The notes: generated from the sequence alone by a model not told the origin. A DNA stretch of 64,000 nt from Phycisphaerales bacterium (GCA_029246705.1 JAQWMQ010000019.1:59709-123708); one strand, 5' to 3'. Positions 34,742 through 50,695 are shown, counted from the stretch's first letter. Made by a program: numbers and translations.

Positions 34742-35740
34742 TCAGTGGATCAGATAGAAAAGCGGGAAGAGGAAGATCCAGACCAGGTCGACGATGTGCC
34801 AGTAAAGGCCGCCGAGATCGACGGGCGCGTAGTGCCGCCGGTCGAAATGACCCTTCATGCCACGCACGATGAGCCATATGATCATCACTATTCCGACCAC
34901 CACGTGAATGCCGTGAAGTCCGGTCATCGCGTAGTAGATCGCGAAGAAGCGATGGGTGTTGACGGGAAGTTTCTCATCCTCGAGGTGAGGCTTGTCGGAA
35001 TGCTCGATGTGTGCGGCCGCGGCCTTGTCGGCTGCGATCTTCGCTTCGGGATCGACCGCGGACAGTCCACCGGGCCCGATGGCCGCAAGCTGGATGCTGG
35101 AAGCGTCGGCCGCGGGTGCGGGCGCGAGCTGCGGTTGGAGAACGTCGGGAAGGCTTTCCTCGGCTGCGGCCGCAAGCTTGCCGGCCTCTTCCGAGACTGC
35201 AAGCGCATCCTCCTGAACGACGGAGAGCACGGTCCCGTCGTCACCCACCAGGGTGGCTTCGGCTGGGTCCACCGGCATGTAGAAACCCGGACCCCAGGTG
35301 AGGTTGACGTGGATCTTGTGTTCGTACTCGAAGTACTTGATGACCAGGAAGCCGATCGCACCGAGGAGCGTCAACCAGAGACAGATGAGCATCATCGTCT
35401 TCTTGGAGCGCTGCGCGAAGTGAACTGCCGCGGCCATGGTCAGGGAGCTGAGGATGAGCACCGCGGTGTTGAGACCGCCAAGCATCGTGTTGAGGTACTG
35501 ACTGGCGTAGGAAAACACCTCGGGGTCGTTGGCCCTGAGGATGGTGTACAAGGCGAAGAGCGCGCCAAAGAACAGGATCTCGGTTCCGAGGAACAGCCAC
35601 ATGCCGAGCTTCGCCGACTCGTACTGCTGCTGTGGCGTATCGAAGTGATGCGCCTGGAACGGATTTTCCGATTCATGGTCACCATGATGATGGTCACCTT
35701 GATCGGGATTTTTATTCGTGTTGGCGTCGATGGCCGTCAC
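34742..35740 (-). CDS. ctaE: Cytochrome c oxidase subunit III with a soluble insertion
   Basis: 332 residues from GTG 35740, eight bases after AAGGGG; a longer frame to 35833 would overlap ctaD. Core motifs AKLGMWLFLGTEILFFGALFALY, MTGLHGIHVVVGIVMIIWL and the C-terminal LGGLYWHIVDLVWIFLFPLFYLIH are typical subunit III. Between helices, from about residue 160 to 265, lies an Ala/Pro/Asp-rich soluble insertion (AAAAEESLPDVLQPQLAPAPAADAS) that is not part of the family core. The fifth helix returns after it. Function of the insertion unknown. Confidence 0.9.
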   Translation of the reverse strand: MTAIDANTNKNPDQGDHHHGDHESENPFQAHHFDTPQQQYESAKLGMWLFLGTEILFFGALFALYTILRANDPEVFSYASQYLNTMLGGLNTAVLILSSLTMAAAVHFAQRSKKTMMLICLWLTLLGAIGFLVIKYFEYEHKIHVNLTWGPGFYMPVDPAEATLVGDDGTVLSVVQEDALAVSEEAGKLAAAAEESLPDVLQPQLAPAPAADASSIQLAAIGPGGLSAVDPEAKIAADKAAAAHIEHSDKPHLEDEKLPVNTHRFFAIYYAMTGLHGIHVVVGIVMIIWLIVRGMKGHFDRRHYAPVDLGGLYWHIVDLVWIFLFPLFYLIH

Positions 35741-35751
35741 GGTGCTGCCCC

Positions 35752-37476
<1,725 letters not shown>

Positions 37477-37524
37477 GAGTCGTATCCGAATGTGCCGGTC
37501 GTGACCGGCGGTGAGGTGAACTGA

Positions 37525-38778
37525 TTAGTCGCTGGTCTCGGTCTCTGCAGGTTCCGTGACGCCCATCGATGCCTGGCTGGCTGCCGCCTTGTTCGCTTCG
37601 ATGCGGGCCAGGGCCGCGTTGACCCTTTCCTGGTCCTTGAAGGTGCCATCCGCATTGAATTCATCAAGATGCTGCATCATGCCGATCAAGGCATCGATCG
37701 CACGGTCGTTGAGCTGCCCTTCGAAGGTGGGCATCTGATTGCCGAAACCAGAGACAAGAAGCGCCCCTGGGTCGTAGATTGAATTGCGGATGTAGTCTTC
37801 GGCCGTGCCGTAGAGCTTTCCGTTGCCGATGTAATCGGCGAGAGTCTTGCCGCCATCGGACTTGCGGCCACCGTCGACCTTGCCGGTCCCGTTGGTGACA
37901 CGTGCCCAGAGGTCGCCGAGCCCGCCACGGGGTCCCCAGCTTGGGCCGCTGCCATCTGAACCATCGAGGCTGTGGCAGGTCACGCATCGTGCGTAGAGCT
38001 TGGGCCCGGCCATGAAGTAGAGATCCTGGTCGTCGATCATGTCGAGCCAGCGTGCCTGGTCCTTGGTCCACGTCTCGAACGCCTCGTCATCGAAGACCTT
38101 GACCTGGACGTTCATGTTCCAGTGGGACTTGCCGCAGTACTCGGTGCAGAACAGCCAGCGGAAGTCCGAGGGGTCGTCCGGATCGTTGATCGCATTGGAC
38201 TCGAACCAGAGGTAGGTGTAGCGCCCGGGGACCAGATCCTGCTTCACGCGAAAGTCGGGGATGAACAGGCTGTGAAGAACGTCCTTCGATCGCATCACCA
38301 GTCGGACGGGACGACCGGCGGGAACCACCAGTTCGTCAGTCGACTTGGCACCATTGGGATACTCGAATTCCCAGGACCACTGCTGTGCGGTGACCTTGAT
38401 GTCGTAGGAGTTCTTCGGGGGGGTGTAGAGATCGAGGTACCCGGTGAATCCCATGAAGAAGATGCCGATGAGTATCAACGTCGGGATGACCGTCCAGGTG
38501 ACCTCCAGTGTGGTGTTGTGGATGGGGCCGGGAGCGAACTCGACGTTCTTGCCGCGCTGTCGGTACCGAATGCAGAACCAGACCATCACGATCACGATCA
38601 ACGCGAAGAACACGTAGTTGATCCAGTTGATCAGGTCGAATGCGAAGTCGACTCGCGGCGCCTGGATCGAAGCCCCTTCGGGCATCCAGAAGTTGGCCGG
38701 TGTCACGGCCCCCGCTCCTGCCGTGGTGGCGAGCAGGGAGGTGACGAGGTCGAATCCTGAAAGCAGCAAGCCAGTCAT
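37525..38778 (-). CDS. ctaC: Cytochrome c oxidase subunit II with fused cytochrome c (caa3)
   Basis: 417 residues from ATG 38778, overlapping the sco stop by four bases. Signal or first helix, then two membrane helices (about 45-72 and 94-113), and a CuA domain with His169, Cys211, Cys215, His219 and Met222 (FCTEYCGKSHWNM). A C-terminal cytochrome c domain follows with heme motif CVTCH (265-269), so this is a caa3-type subunit II with its own electron-donating heme. The final 40 residues are a charged, Ala-rich tail. Confidence 0.96.
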   Translation of the reverse strand: MTGLLLSGFDLVTSLLATTAGAGAVTPANFWMPEGASIQAPRVDFAFDLINWINYVFFALIVIVMVWFCIRYRQRGKNVEFAPGPIHNTTLEVTWTVIPTLILIGIFFMGFTGYLDLYTPPKNSYDIKVTAQQWSWEFEYPNGAKSTDELVVPAGRPVRLVMRSKDVLHSLFIPDFRVKQDLVPGRYTYLWFESNAINDPDDPSDFRWLFCTEYCGKSHWNMNVQVKVFDDEAFETWTKDQARWLDMIDDQDLYFMAGPKLYARCVTCHSLDGSDGSGPSWGPRGGLGDLWARVTNGTGKVDGGRKSDGGKTLADYIGNGKLYGTAEDYIRNSIYDPGALLVSGFGNQMPTFEGQLNDRAIDALIGMMQHLDEFNADGTFKDQERVNAALARIEANKAAASQASMGVTEPAETETSD

Positions 38779-39668
38779 TGTTTGGCTCCGTGAATAACCG
38801 GTGAGACCGCCACGCCGGAACCCGGCTCGCGCGACTCGAGTTCGGCTCGGGATTTTCGACGATCCGCAAGCCACATCCATGTGAGTCCAGTGCCCAGGAT
38901 CACGAGAGTCAGTGCTCCGCCGAGCTGCATGAGGCGAACCGCGAACAGGACATAGCTGTCACTGTCGGGGTCATAGACATGGCACCAGAGGATGAAGCGA
39001 TCGAGCGTCGAACCGATTCGACCGTCGGAAGCCTCCAGCAGGGCGAAACGAAGGGTCTTGGGAGCATGGCTGGCACCGTAGAGGTACCGCGAAACCCGAC
39101 CTTCGGGGGTGATCACGAAGAGTCCGGCAGCGTGGGCGTATTCGCCGTCAGGCTGCTTGCTGAACTGGAATCCGATGGCGTCCGCGAGCGCTTGCGAATT
39201 TTCCTTGGGTCCGACCAGGAAGTTCCAGCCCTTGCCGCTGTTGCGGCGGTCGTACATGAGCACGTACGAGGTCCGCTTGGCGGCGGCAAGCTCGTGGCTC
39301 TCGTCGGGCGCGATGCTCACCGAGAGGACGTCGAATTGATCTCCAGTGGTCCAATCCATGTCCTGGAGGGTCCCGGTCATCTCGTTCAGCACGAGATTGC
39401 AGAGCTGAGGGCACTTCAGGTACCCCATCTGGAGCAGGACCGGGCGTTCGCCGGTGAAGAGATCACCGAGCTTGATGGTTCTTCCGGTGTGATCCTGGAA
39501 GGTCGCATCGAGCGGAAGCTCGGCATTGAGATTCTCGATGATGTCGACGCCCTGCAGCTCATGGGGGACCGAGGAGTTGGCCTGCCCGAACGCAGGTACC
39601 GCCAGGGCCGGGATGAGGACGGCCGTCAGGGAACGAAGCAGCTGGTTGGCGGTAAAACGAAACTTCAC
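38775..39668 (-). CDS. SCO1/SenC copper chaperone with C-terminal membrane anchor
   Basis: 297 residues. Signal peptide (about 1-29), thioredoxin-like SCO domain with the copper cysteines Cys86 and Cys90 (LKCPQLC) and the distal His in YAHAAGLFV. A membrane helix lies at about 248-270 (LGGALTLVILGTGLTWMWLAD), an unusual topology since most SCO proteins are N-terminally anchored. It should deliver copper to the CuA site of ctaC, the next gene. The start overlaps the preceding gene by four bases. Confidence 0.92.
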   Translation of the reverse strand: MKFRFTANQLLRSLTAVLIPALAVPAFGQANSSVPHELQGVDIIENLNAELPLDATFQDHTGRTIKLGDLFTGERPVLLQMGYLKCPQLCNLVLNEMTGTLQDMDWTTGDQFDVLSVSIAPDESHELAAAKRTSYVLMYDRRNSGKGWNFLVGPKENSQALADAIGFQFSKQPDGEYAHAAGLFVITPEGRVSRYLYGASHAPKTLRFALLEASDGRIGSTLDRFILWCHVYDPDSDSYVLFAVRLMQLGGALTLVILGTGLTWMWLADRRKSRAELESREPGSGVAVSPVIHGAKQ

Positions 39669-40081
39669 CGTCTGTCGACCTCCAAGGAGTCTGAGTGTGC
39701 AATACGTTCTTTGGTGCCCACGTCTTCGACGACACCGGCCTGGTCATTCCTGGACTCGGCGACCATGACTTCCATCGCCTGCTCGACGGGAATGCGAATC
39801 CGACTCTCCGCATCGGCCTCGGTACCACCCATCGGAATGACTGAATAGCGCTGGTACTGGTCGAGCATCGACTTCTGCTGGGTGCGGAGCTCGGTCATCT
39901 CCTGCGCGGGGACGTTGATGACCTTGTTCTTGATCTCATTGTCCTCGAAGGCGTAGAAGAGAACGATGACCACCGCCACCGTAACGATGAAGACCACCAT
40001 GCTGGCAAGTGACAGGAACCAGGTCCATCCTGATTCCGGATCGTCTATCTGCTCGGTTACGGGGGCATCGTGCGAACTCAT
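39665..40081 (-). CDS. Single-pass membrane protein of unknown function between actF and sco
   Basis: 138 residues. One membrane helix (about 20-45, WFLSLASMVVFIVTVAVVIVLFYAF), then a hydrophilic domain ending in charged residues. I recognise no family. It is coupled to sco by a four-base overlap and follows actF, so it is a candidate extra subunit or assembly factor of the complex III-oxidase unit; Rhodothermus complexes also have small poorly conserved subunits (ActG/ActH). Confidence 0.65.
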   Translation of the reverse strand: MSSHDAPVTEQIDDPESGWTWFLSLASMVVFIVTVAVVIVLFYAFEDNEIKNKVINVPAQEMTELRTQQKSMLDQYQRYSVIPMGGTEADAESRIRIPVEQAMEVMVAESRNDQAGVVEDVGTKERIAHSDSLEVDRR

Positions 40082-40102
40082 ACAGTCAGATCCTCAAGCG
40101 AC

Positions 40103-41413
40103 TCACATGTTCTCGAAGTGAAGGGAATCATCGATCCAGGGATCGGAAGTGCAGATGAGCGGATGGGACCGCAGTCTGCCGATCGTGAACCAGGTGAAGA
40201 TGCCGAGCATTCCAGCGAGAAGGAGCCAGTTGACGGGGTTGAGAAGACCTGTGCCCACATGAGCATAGGCCTCGGCGGCCGCGTCGTAGGTTGCAAAAGT
40301 GCTCAAGTCATGCGGAATAGTCGGCATGACCAGCCAATAAACATCGAACCATCCGAAGAAGAGCATCCAGAGTGCAGCGAATACAAGTGTTCGCCAGTTG
40401 CGCTTCGGATGCTTGGAGATCAGGAAGACGAATGGAATGCAGAAGTGACCGAAGAGAAGCCAGACCGAGAACCATCCCCAGTCACCCATCTGACGCGCGA
40501 GGAACCAACCGGTCTCCTCGGGGATGTTGGCGTACCAGATCAGCATGTACTGACTGAAACCGATGTAGGCCCAGAAGACCATGCCGATGCCGAACAGCAG
40601 TTTGCCCATGTCCTGGTAGTGCTCGTTGGTGATGAGATTCACCATACGGCCGTTTCTCTGGAGCAGGATGCAGGTGATGATGATCGCCGAGAAGCCGCAG
40701 GTGGCCGTACCAGCGAAGAAGTAGACACCGAACATCGTGCTGAACCATGCCGGCGAGAGCGACATGATCCAGTCAAAGGCGGCAAAGGAGATCGTGAGTC
40801 CGAAAAGGATCGCCGCGGGTGCGGAGATCTTCTGCATCTTGAGGGTCGTGCGATCACCGGTTTCAGTGCCCTGGCGGATCGATGCCCGCCAGAAGTACGT
40901 CGCAAGGACGCCCCAGACCACGAAGTAGATCGCACTGCGGATCAGGAAGAACGGCGTGTTCAGGTACGCCTCCTTGCCCGCGACCAGATGAGCTTCCTCG
41001 GGGGCATGGGCCGCAAGGGCCTCCATGTCCGACCAGGGGAAGAGGTGCGAGGCCTTGCCGAACACCAGGAGGCCGACGATCGGCAGGAAACCGATCCAGA
41101 GCCAGTTGAGGTTCGAGGCGATCACTTCCGCCGGACGGCGGACCGCGACGCTCCACCCGGCACGGGTCAGGTGCTGGATGATGACGAAGAAGAAGGCACC
41201 GAGGGAGATCTCCAGGACGAAGATCCAGGTCTGGAGCCAACTGCGCCAGAAGATGTCCCAGGTGACATCCGCAAGACCGAAGACCGGCAGCAGGAAGGCG
41301 ACTGCCAACCCGATGATCCCCACCGCAAGGCAGGCATTGCGCGCGACACCACCGATCGAGCCAAGCTCGACGTTGCGTTCACTCAGGTCAGCCGTGACAT
41401 TCACGTGGCTCAT
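40103..41413 (-). CDS. actF: Alternative complex III subunit ActF (quinol:cytochrome c oxidoreductase)
   Basis: 436 residues from ATG 41413, overlapping the actE stop by four bases. About ten membrane helices; related to ActC/NrfD-type integral subunits. Typical features are the WLQTWIFVLEISLGAFFFVIIQHLTRAGWSVAVRRPAE segment and the C-terminal GDWGWFSVWLLFGHFCIPFVFLIS. It belongs to the membrane domain of alternative complex III. Confidence 0.92.
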   Translation of the reverse strand: MSHVNVTADLSERNVELGSIGGVARNACLAVGIIGLAVAFLLPVFGLADVTWDIFWRSWLQTWIFVLEISLGAFFFVIIQHLTRAGWSVAVRRPAEVIASNLNWLWIGFLPIVGLLVFGKASHLFPWSDMEALAAHAPEEAHLVAGKEAYLNTPFFLIRSAIYFVVWGVLATYFWRASIRQGTETGDRTTLKMQKISAPAAILFGLTISFAAFDWIMSLSPAWFSTMFGVYFFAGTATCGFSAIIITCILLQRNGRMVNLITNEHYQDMGKLLFGIGMVFWAYIGFSQYMLIWYANIPEETGWFLARQMGDWGWFSVWLLFGHFCIPFVFLISKHPKRNWRTLVFAALWMLFFGWFDVYWLVMPTIPHDLSTFATYDAAAEAYAHVGTGLLNPVNWLLLAGMLGIFTWFTIGRLRSHPLICTSDPWIDDSLHFENM

Positions 41414-42087
41414 TGGTTCAGGCTCGCACGATTTTCCGGTGGCACGTCCTGCAGGGTCGCGTCCTGGCTTCGCTGCAGGGTCTTGACGTAGGCGGCAATC
41501 GCCCAACGATCGGCGGGAGGAATCTGTGCGGCGTAGCCGGACATGTTCCTGATGCCGTGAGTGATGGTGTTGAAGATCTGCCCCAGGGGCTGTTCACGAA
41601 CCGTGGGGTCATGAACACTCTTCGCCTGAACCCAGGCGGTTCCGTAGATGGGGCCTTCGGCGTTGCTCATCAGGGCGATGGCACGCTGGTTGACGATCCC
41701 GTCGCCGTAGCCGGAGTAGCCGTGGCAGGCGGTGCAGTAGATGTTGAAGCGGGCCTGCCCGCGCTGCAGGGTCTCCATCGTCATCGGGACGCTGCCGGGA
41801 AGCCCGGTCGCCCAGGCTCCATCGACCACGCCCTGCTCGAAGTGCGCCCCACCGGCGTTGCCGCTGGTGGCGACCACGCCCGGAATCTGGGGACGCATGG
41901 CACGCTGGTCCTGGAAGAGCAGGTTGACCGTCTGTGTGTTGAAGCGAGGCTGGAAGTCCATGTCCTGCACGATGTGCACCGGACGACTGGGACTCGGAGC
42001 GGAGCGAACCCATGCGATCACGGCGAAAGGCACGGCCGCAAGGAGGACCAGCAGAACGCTCGCGAAGATGGCGATTCTCGGTGGCAC
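41410..42087 (-). CDS. actE: Alternative complex III mono-heme cytochrome c subunit ActE
   Basis: 225 residues from a GTG at 42087. N-terminal membrane anchor (about 5-26), then one cytochrome c domain with CTACH at 118-122 and a distal Met in the HGIRNMSGY region. It carries electrons from the pentaheme ActA side to the oxidase or a soluble cytochrome. Starts five bases after the actD stop. Confidence 0.92.
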   Translation of the reverse strand: MPPRIAIFASVLLVLLAAVPFAVIAWVRSAPSPSRPVHIVQDMDFQPRFNTQTVNLLFQDQRAMRPQIPGVVATSGNAGGAHFEQGVVDGAWATGLPGSVPMTMETLQRGQARFNIYCTACHGYSGYGDGIVNQRAIALMSNAEGPIYGTAWVQAKSVHDPTVREQPLGQIFNTITHGIRNMSGYAAQIPPADRWAIAAYVKTLQRSQDATLQDVPPENRASLNQ

Positions 42088-42092
42088 GACGA

Positions 42093-42700
42093 TCAGTCCT
42101 CCACTGCTTCGATGGAAATCGGTTCGAGCGTTTCGAGGAACGCCTGGGTTCGTGACTGGAAGAAGCGCGGATCACGAGCCTCGATCACGACGAAGAAACG
42201 ATCATCGGTGACCCGACGGAAACGCTTGCTTCGGAACAGCGGATGGTGCAGCCTGGGCAGGCCGTTGAAACCGAACATCATGCTGAAGGTGCCCAGCGCG
42301 GCAAACAGGATGGTCAACTCGAACATCACCGGGATGAACGCAGGGACACTCAGGAAGGGCTTGCCGGAGATCATGAACGGGTAACCCGTCACCCAGACCA
42401 GGGCCCAGACCGAGAAGTCACTCGCATTGGTGAAACTCTGAAGGACGAAGGCCGCGATGGTCCCGGTGAGTCCCGCGAAGAAGACCGCGATCGGCAGGAT
42501 CGTGGGACGGATGCCCATGGCCTTGTCGAGTCCGTGAACGGGGAACGGGGTGCAGCAGTCCCACCACTTGAACCCGGCATCACGAACCTGTTCCGCGGCC
42601 TTGACGACCTGGCCGGGCGTCTCGAACTCGGCGATGAGCCCGTACAGCTTGCGGCGATCGTTCTTGTCGGTCGGTGTCGTCTTGTTTGCAGTGACCGTAC

Positions 42701-42704
<4 letters not shown>
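42093..42704 (-). CDS. actD: Alternative complex III subunit ActD (DUF3341)
   Basis: 203 residues with two membrane helices (about 70-90 and 125-145). The DUF3341 pattern is visible: [44 protein letters not shown] and the C-terminal [14 protein letters not shown]. Small integral subunit; start overlaps the actC stop. Confidence 0.93.
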
Positions 42705-47571
<4,867 letters not shown>

Positions 47572-48246
47572 TCAGCGGTGACAGGTCGAGCAGTTCTCCG
47601 ACGGACTGATGTGATAAAGATCGAGGACCTTCGCGCGTTCACCCGCGATCATCTGAAGATCCTGTTCGGTGAGATCGGGTTCGAGTCCCCATGCCATGTT
47701 GGTCAGCTGGGAAACCGGGCGAAGGTTGGGCTCAGGGTTCCGGTGGCAATCAAGACACCAGCCCATGCTCATCGGCATCGCCTGGTAGACGACTTCCATC
47801 TGGTCGATGCGGCCATGGCAGGACACGCAGCCGACGCCCCGGTTTACATGGGCGGAATGGTTGAAGTAGGCGTAGTCCGCGACATGGTGGACCTTGATCC
47901 ATTCGACCGGCAGTCCCGACTCGTAACTGGCATGAATTTCCGTGAGCTTTGGGCTTTCGGGTTTGATCTGCGTGTGGCAGTTCATGCAGGTCTGAGTCGG
48001 CGGGATCGCAGCGTGACCGGCACGCTCGACGGTGTTGTGGCAGTAGCGACAGTCCATGCCGAGTTCACCAGCATGAAGGGCATGGCTGAACGGCACCGGT
48101 TGAACTGGCTGGTAGCCGACTTCAAGGGTCTTCGGACTGAATCCAAAGGCCACGAAGTACACGACATAGACCGGCATGATGCCACCGACCACGACGATCA
48201 GGGGCAGCAGGCCGTTTGACCAGCGAGGAAAGAGGAAGCGACTCAC
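47572..48246 (-). CDS. actA: Alternative complex III pentaheme cytochrome c subunit ActA
   Basis: 224 residues from GTG 48246 (SRFLFPRWSNG; GGGGG about ten bases upstream); a TTG at 48267 would add seven residues. One membrane helix (about 13-34), then five CxxCH hemes (CRYCH, CMNCH, CVSCH, CLDCH, CSTCH), the last just before the stop. It is the first gene of the act operon and the electron-exit module. The promoter should lie within the 361-base region upstream. Confidence 0.94.
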   Translation of the reverse strand: MSRFLFPRWSNGLLPLIVVVGGIMPVYVVYFVAFGFSPKTLEVGYQPVQPVPFSHALHAGELGMDCRYCHNTVERAGHAAIPPTQTCMNCHTQIKPESPKLTEIHASYESGLPVEWIKVHHVADYAYFNHSAHVNRGVGCVSCHGRIDQMEVVYQAMPMSMGWCLDCHRNPEPNLRPVSQLTNMAWGLEPDLTEQDLQMIAGERAKVLDLYHISPSENCSTCHR

Positions 48247-48607
48247 GAGAAACAACCCCCGATGCAAGCCAGCCGGACTCGCCCAACCTTATTAAGAGAC
48301 GAAGAGACAGCCTTCGTGCTATTTTTCACAAAGTAGGGCGGCCGAGCGGTTGCTGAGTTCTTAAAGGCGTTCTTTGACATGGGCTTAGGAAGACTCCCCA
48401 GGTGGGAGGGCGCAGCACTGATAAATACACTCGAAAAGCAGACGGAAGCGACCCCTAACACATCGTCGCGAGCTACCCCTGCGCTTCAGAGAAGAAGGGA
48501 AGAGATGATAACGACCTGAGAAGCAATGGCGCAACCACTCAAACCAACTCTGGGGCGCAGACCCCGGAACCGGGTGCCCAAGCACCCTCGGGCGGTTGCC
48601 CCTGAGG
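48247..48607. other. Gene-free region between the transporter and act operon
   Basis: No convincing gene. It contains three small hairpins near its right end (separate entry), an unlikely 45-codon frame (48243-48380, minus), and AT-richer sequence. It must hold the act operon promoter on the minus strand; I see only weak hexamers (TTAATA at about 48287). A stretch near 48339 resembles a tRNA D-arm by chance. Confidence 0.5.
48552..48601 (-). terminator. Three tandem hairpins after the transporter gene
   Basis: GGGG/CCCC (48552-48565), GGGTGC/GCACCC (48572-48587, four-base loop) and GGGC/GCCC (48590-48601). They begin seven bases after the stop of the APC-type gene on the minus strand. There is no T-run, so they may act in Rho-dependent termination or mRNA 3' stability. 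Confidence 0.4.
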
Positions 48608-50695
48608 TCATTCGCCTGAGAATCGTTCCTTCAGAGCATCCACACCCGCTTGCTCGCCGATCACCGTCAGCCGGTCTCCAGCTTCCAGGATCATGTCGGC
48701 CCGAGGAATGAGGGTTCGGGTTCGACGGCGGATGATCGCCACCAGGCAGCCCTGTGGGAAGCCCAGTTCCCTGATCTTGAGACCGATGAGCTCCCCTTGG
48801 GGGCTGTCAGCCTCGAGCGCAAGGGACAGATACCGCTCATCCCGGAGAAGCACCTCACGAATCGCCTCGTGACTTCGGGCCGCAAGCCAATCCTGCATGA
48901 AGCCATCCTGCTCGACACAGGCAGCAAGCTGGGCAAGCAAGCGGAGGTGCCCAGCTGGATCCTTCTCAGGGCTGACCAGATAGAAGATGGCGTGAACGGA
49001 CTGTTCCTGATTACGAGAAGTTCTTTCCAGATCAGACGTTAGATCAATGCCTGCGCGTGAACGAACAATGACCAGGTACGGTCGATCGATCTCCCCCACT
49101 CTCAGGTGTGGAAGCGCCACCCCGTTGGTCACGGGCGTGGCCCCGACCCGGGTGCCATCGAGAAAACTGCGCACAAGCGCCGTCGAGGGCATATCGATCA
49201 AGCGAGCGAATCGATCGGACGCCTGGCGAGTCATGGACTCGAAATCGCTGTCGGCACGAGCCTCCATGACCTCGCTGGTCGCGATGATCTCGTCGAATGG
49301 ATCCGAGTCCCGCAGCCCGCGTTCCTTGAGGATCCCCCGAAGTTCCTGGTCAAGCCCTTCGAAGCGCCGTTGGCCGAGTCGCTCGAAGACGTGGAAGATC
49401 GCCCCCCCACGATCGATTCGCTTGTTGGCATAGGCGAAGAACCAGATCACGCCCAGCACCACGAGCCCGACTGCGAACAACGAAGGGGCGGTGCCCATCT
49501 CGGTGATGAGCCAGCATGGACCCAGGATTCCGGCAAGGGGCATCCATGGATAGAGCGGCGTCCTGAAGCTGGGGTCGTAGGAATCGATGTTGCTTTCGCG
49601 CATCACGATCACCGCGAAGCAGACCAATGCGAAGAGCACCAGCTGAAATGCGCTGGCCAGCTTGGCGATCACGAGGACATCGAAGAACACGATGCAGAAG
49701 ACGACCGCAAGAACCGTCACGGCAAGTGAGACCGTCGGAACGCCGTTGCCGTTGATGGTACGGAAAACACTTGGAATCAAGTGATCCCGGCTCATGGCCA
49801 GGGGGTATCGAGAGGAACTCATGATCCCGGCATTCGCGACCGACATGAAGGCGAAGAGCGCGGCGATGGTCACCAGGACCAGGCCGGCGGTACCGGCGAA
49901 GGAACGCGCGGCATCACCCACCGGAGTGAGGCTGTCGGCGAGCTCATCCGCGGGCGTCACCCCGACGATCACCGTGAGTCCGACCAGGTAGATCACCACC
50001 GCGGTTCCGAGCCCGAGGAAGATCCCGAGGGGGAGGTTGCGCTGGGGGTTGTCGATCTCCTCGGCGATGCTCGCGACCTTCGTGACCCCGACGTAGCTGA
50101 TGAAGACCAGCCCGGCGGTGCCCAGGATGTTCGCGGTGCCCGCGTCGAAGAAGTTGGCGAATCGAGAGGTGTCGATGTCGAAGGCACCCTGGACCATGAA
50201 CCAGGTCAGGAGGATCAGCAGGCCGATCACCATCACGATCTGGAACCGGGTGGTCGCCTTTGCGCCCATGAAGTTGATCGCACCGAAGACCAGGGCCAGT
50301 GCCACCGCGATGACCCTGATCGGTGCATCACTGAAGAACAGGGTGATGTAGGCCCCGATTCCCACCAGGGCGAAGGCGGCCTTGAGCATCAGGGCGAGCC
50401 AGGTGCCGAGCCCACCGATCGTCCCGGCAAGGGGCCCGAGGCTGCGATCGAGGAAGAAGTAGGTGCCACCGGCCTTGGGCATCGCGGTGGCGAGCTCGAC
50501 CTTGCAGAGCATGGGAGCCACCATCATGAGTGCCGCGATCAGGTAGGCCAGGATCACCGCGGGGCCCGATTGGGCGAAAGCCAGCCCCGGGAGCAGGAAG
50601 AAGCCCGCACTCAGGGTGGTTCCGGTCGCGATCGCGAAGACCCCGAAGAGCTTCAGGTCCTTCTTGAGCGCCGGTTGGTTGGTGGTTTCAGCCAT
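48608..50695 (-). CDS. APC-superfamily permease fused to EIIA-like and TrkA-C domains
   Basis: 695 residues from ATG 50695. Residues of about 10-430 are an amino acid/polyamine/cation permease with 12 helices (FFLLPGLAFAQSGPAVILAYLIAAL; IPSVFRTINGNGVPTVSLA). A PTS EIIA-like domain follows (about 480-615) with His530 in VALPHLRVG at the place of the phospho-His. The C-terminal 65 residues are a TrkA-C/RCK-C ligand-binding domain (IPRADMILEAGDRLTVIGEQ). So transport may be gated by phosphorylation and/or a small ligand. Substrate unknown. Confidence 0.88.
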   Translation of the reverse strand: MAETTNQPALKKDLKLFGVFAIATGTTLSAGFFLLPGLAFAQSGPAVILAYLIAALMMVAPMLCKVELATAMPKAGGTYFFLDRSLGPLAGTIGGLGTWLALMLKAAFALVGIGAYITLFFSDAPIRVIAVALALVFGAINFMGAKATTRFQIVMVIGLLILLTWFMVQGAFDIDTSRFANFFDAGTANILGTAGLVFISYVGVTKVASIAEEIDNPQRNLPLGIFLGLGTAVVIYLVGLTVIVGVTPADELADSLTPVGDAARSFAGTAGLVLVTIAALFAFMSVANAGIMSSSRYPLAMSRDHLIPSVFRTINGNGVPTVSLAVTVLAVVFCIVFFDVLVIAKLASAFQLVLFALVCFAVIVMRESNIDSYDPSFRTPLYPWMPLAGILGPCWLITEMGTAPSLFAVGLVVLGVIWFFAYANKRIDRGGAIFHVFERLGQRRFEGLDQELRGILKERGLRDSDPFDEIIATSEVMEARADSDFESMTRQASDRFARLIDMPSTALVRSFLDGTRVGATPVTNGVALPHLRVGEIDRPYLVIVRSRAGIDLTSDLERTSRNQEQSVHAIFYLVSPEKDPAGHLRLLAQLAACVEQDGFMQDWLAARSHEAIREVLLRDERYLSLALEADSPQGELIGLKIRELGFPQGCLVAIIRRRTRTLIPRADMILEAGDRLTVIGEQAGVDALKERFSGE

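Noticed and set aside
48339..48362. tRNA D-arm-like sequence (GGCCGAGCGGTTG)
   Set aside because: No T-loop or acceptor stem follows, so a tRNA cannot be folded.
48243..48380. 45-codon minus-strand frame ending in the actA start
   Set aside because: No ribosome site and odd composition; likely chance, although the GTGA overlap is suggestive.
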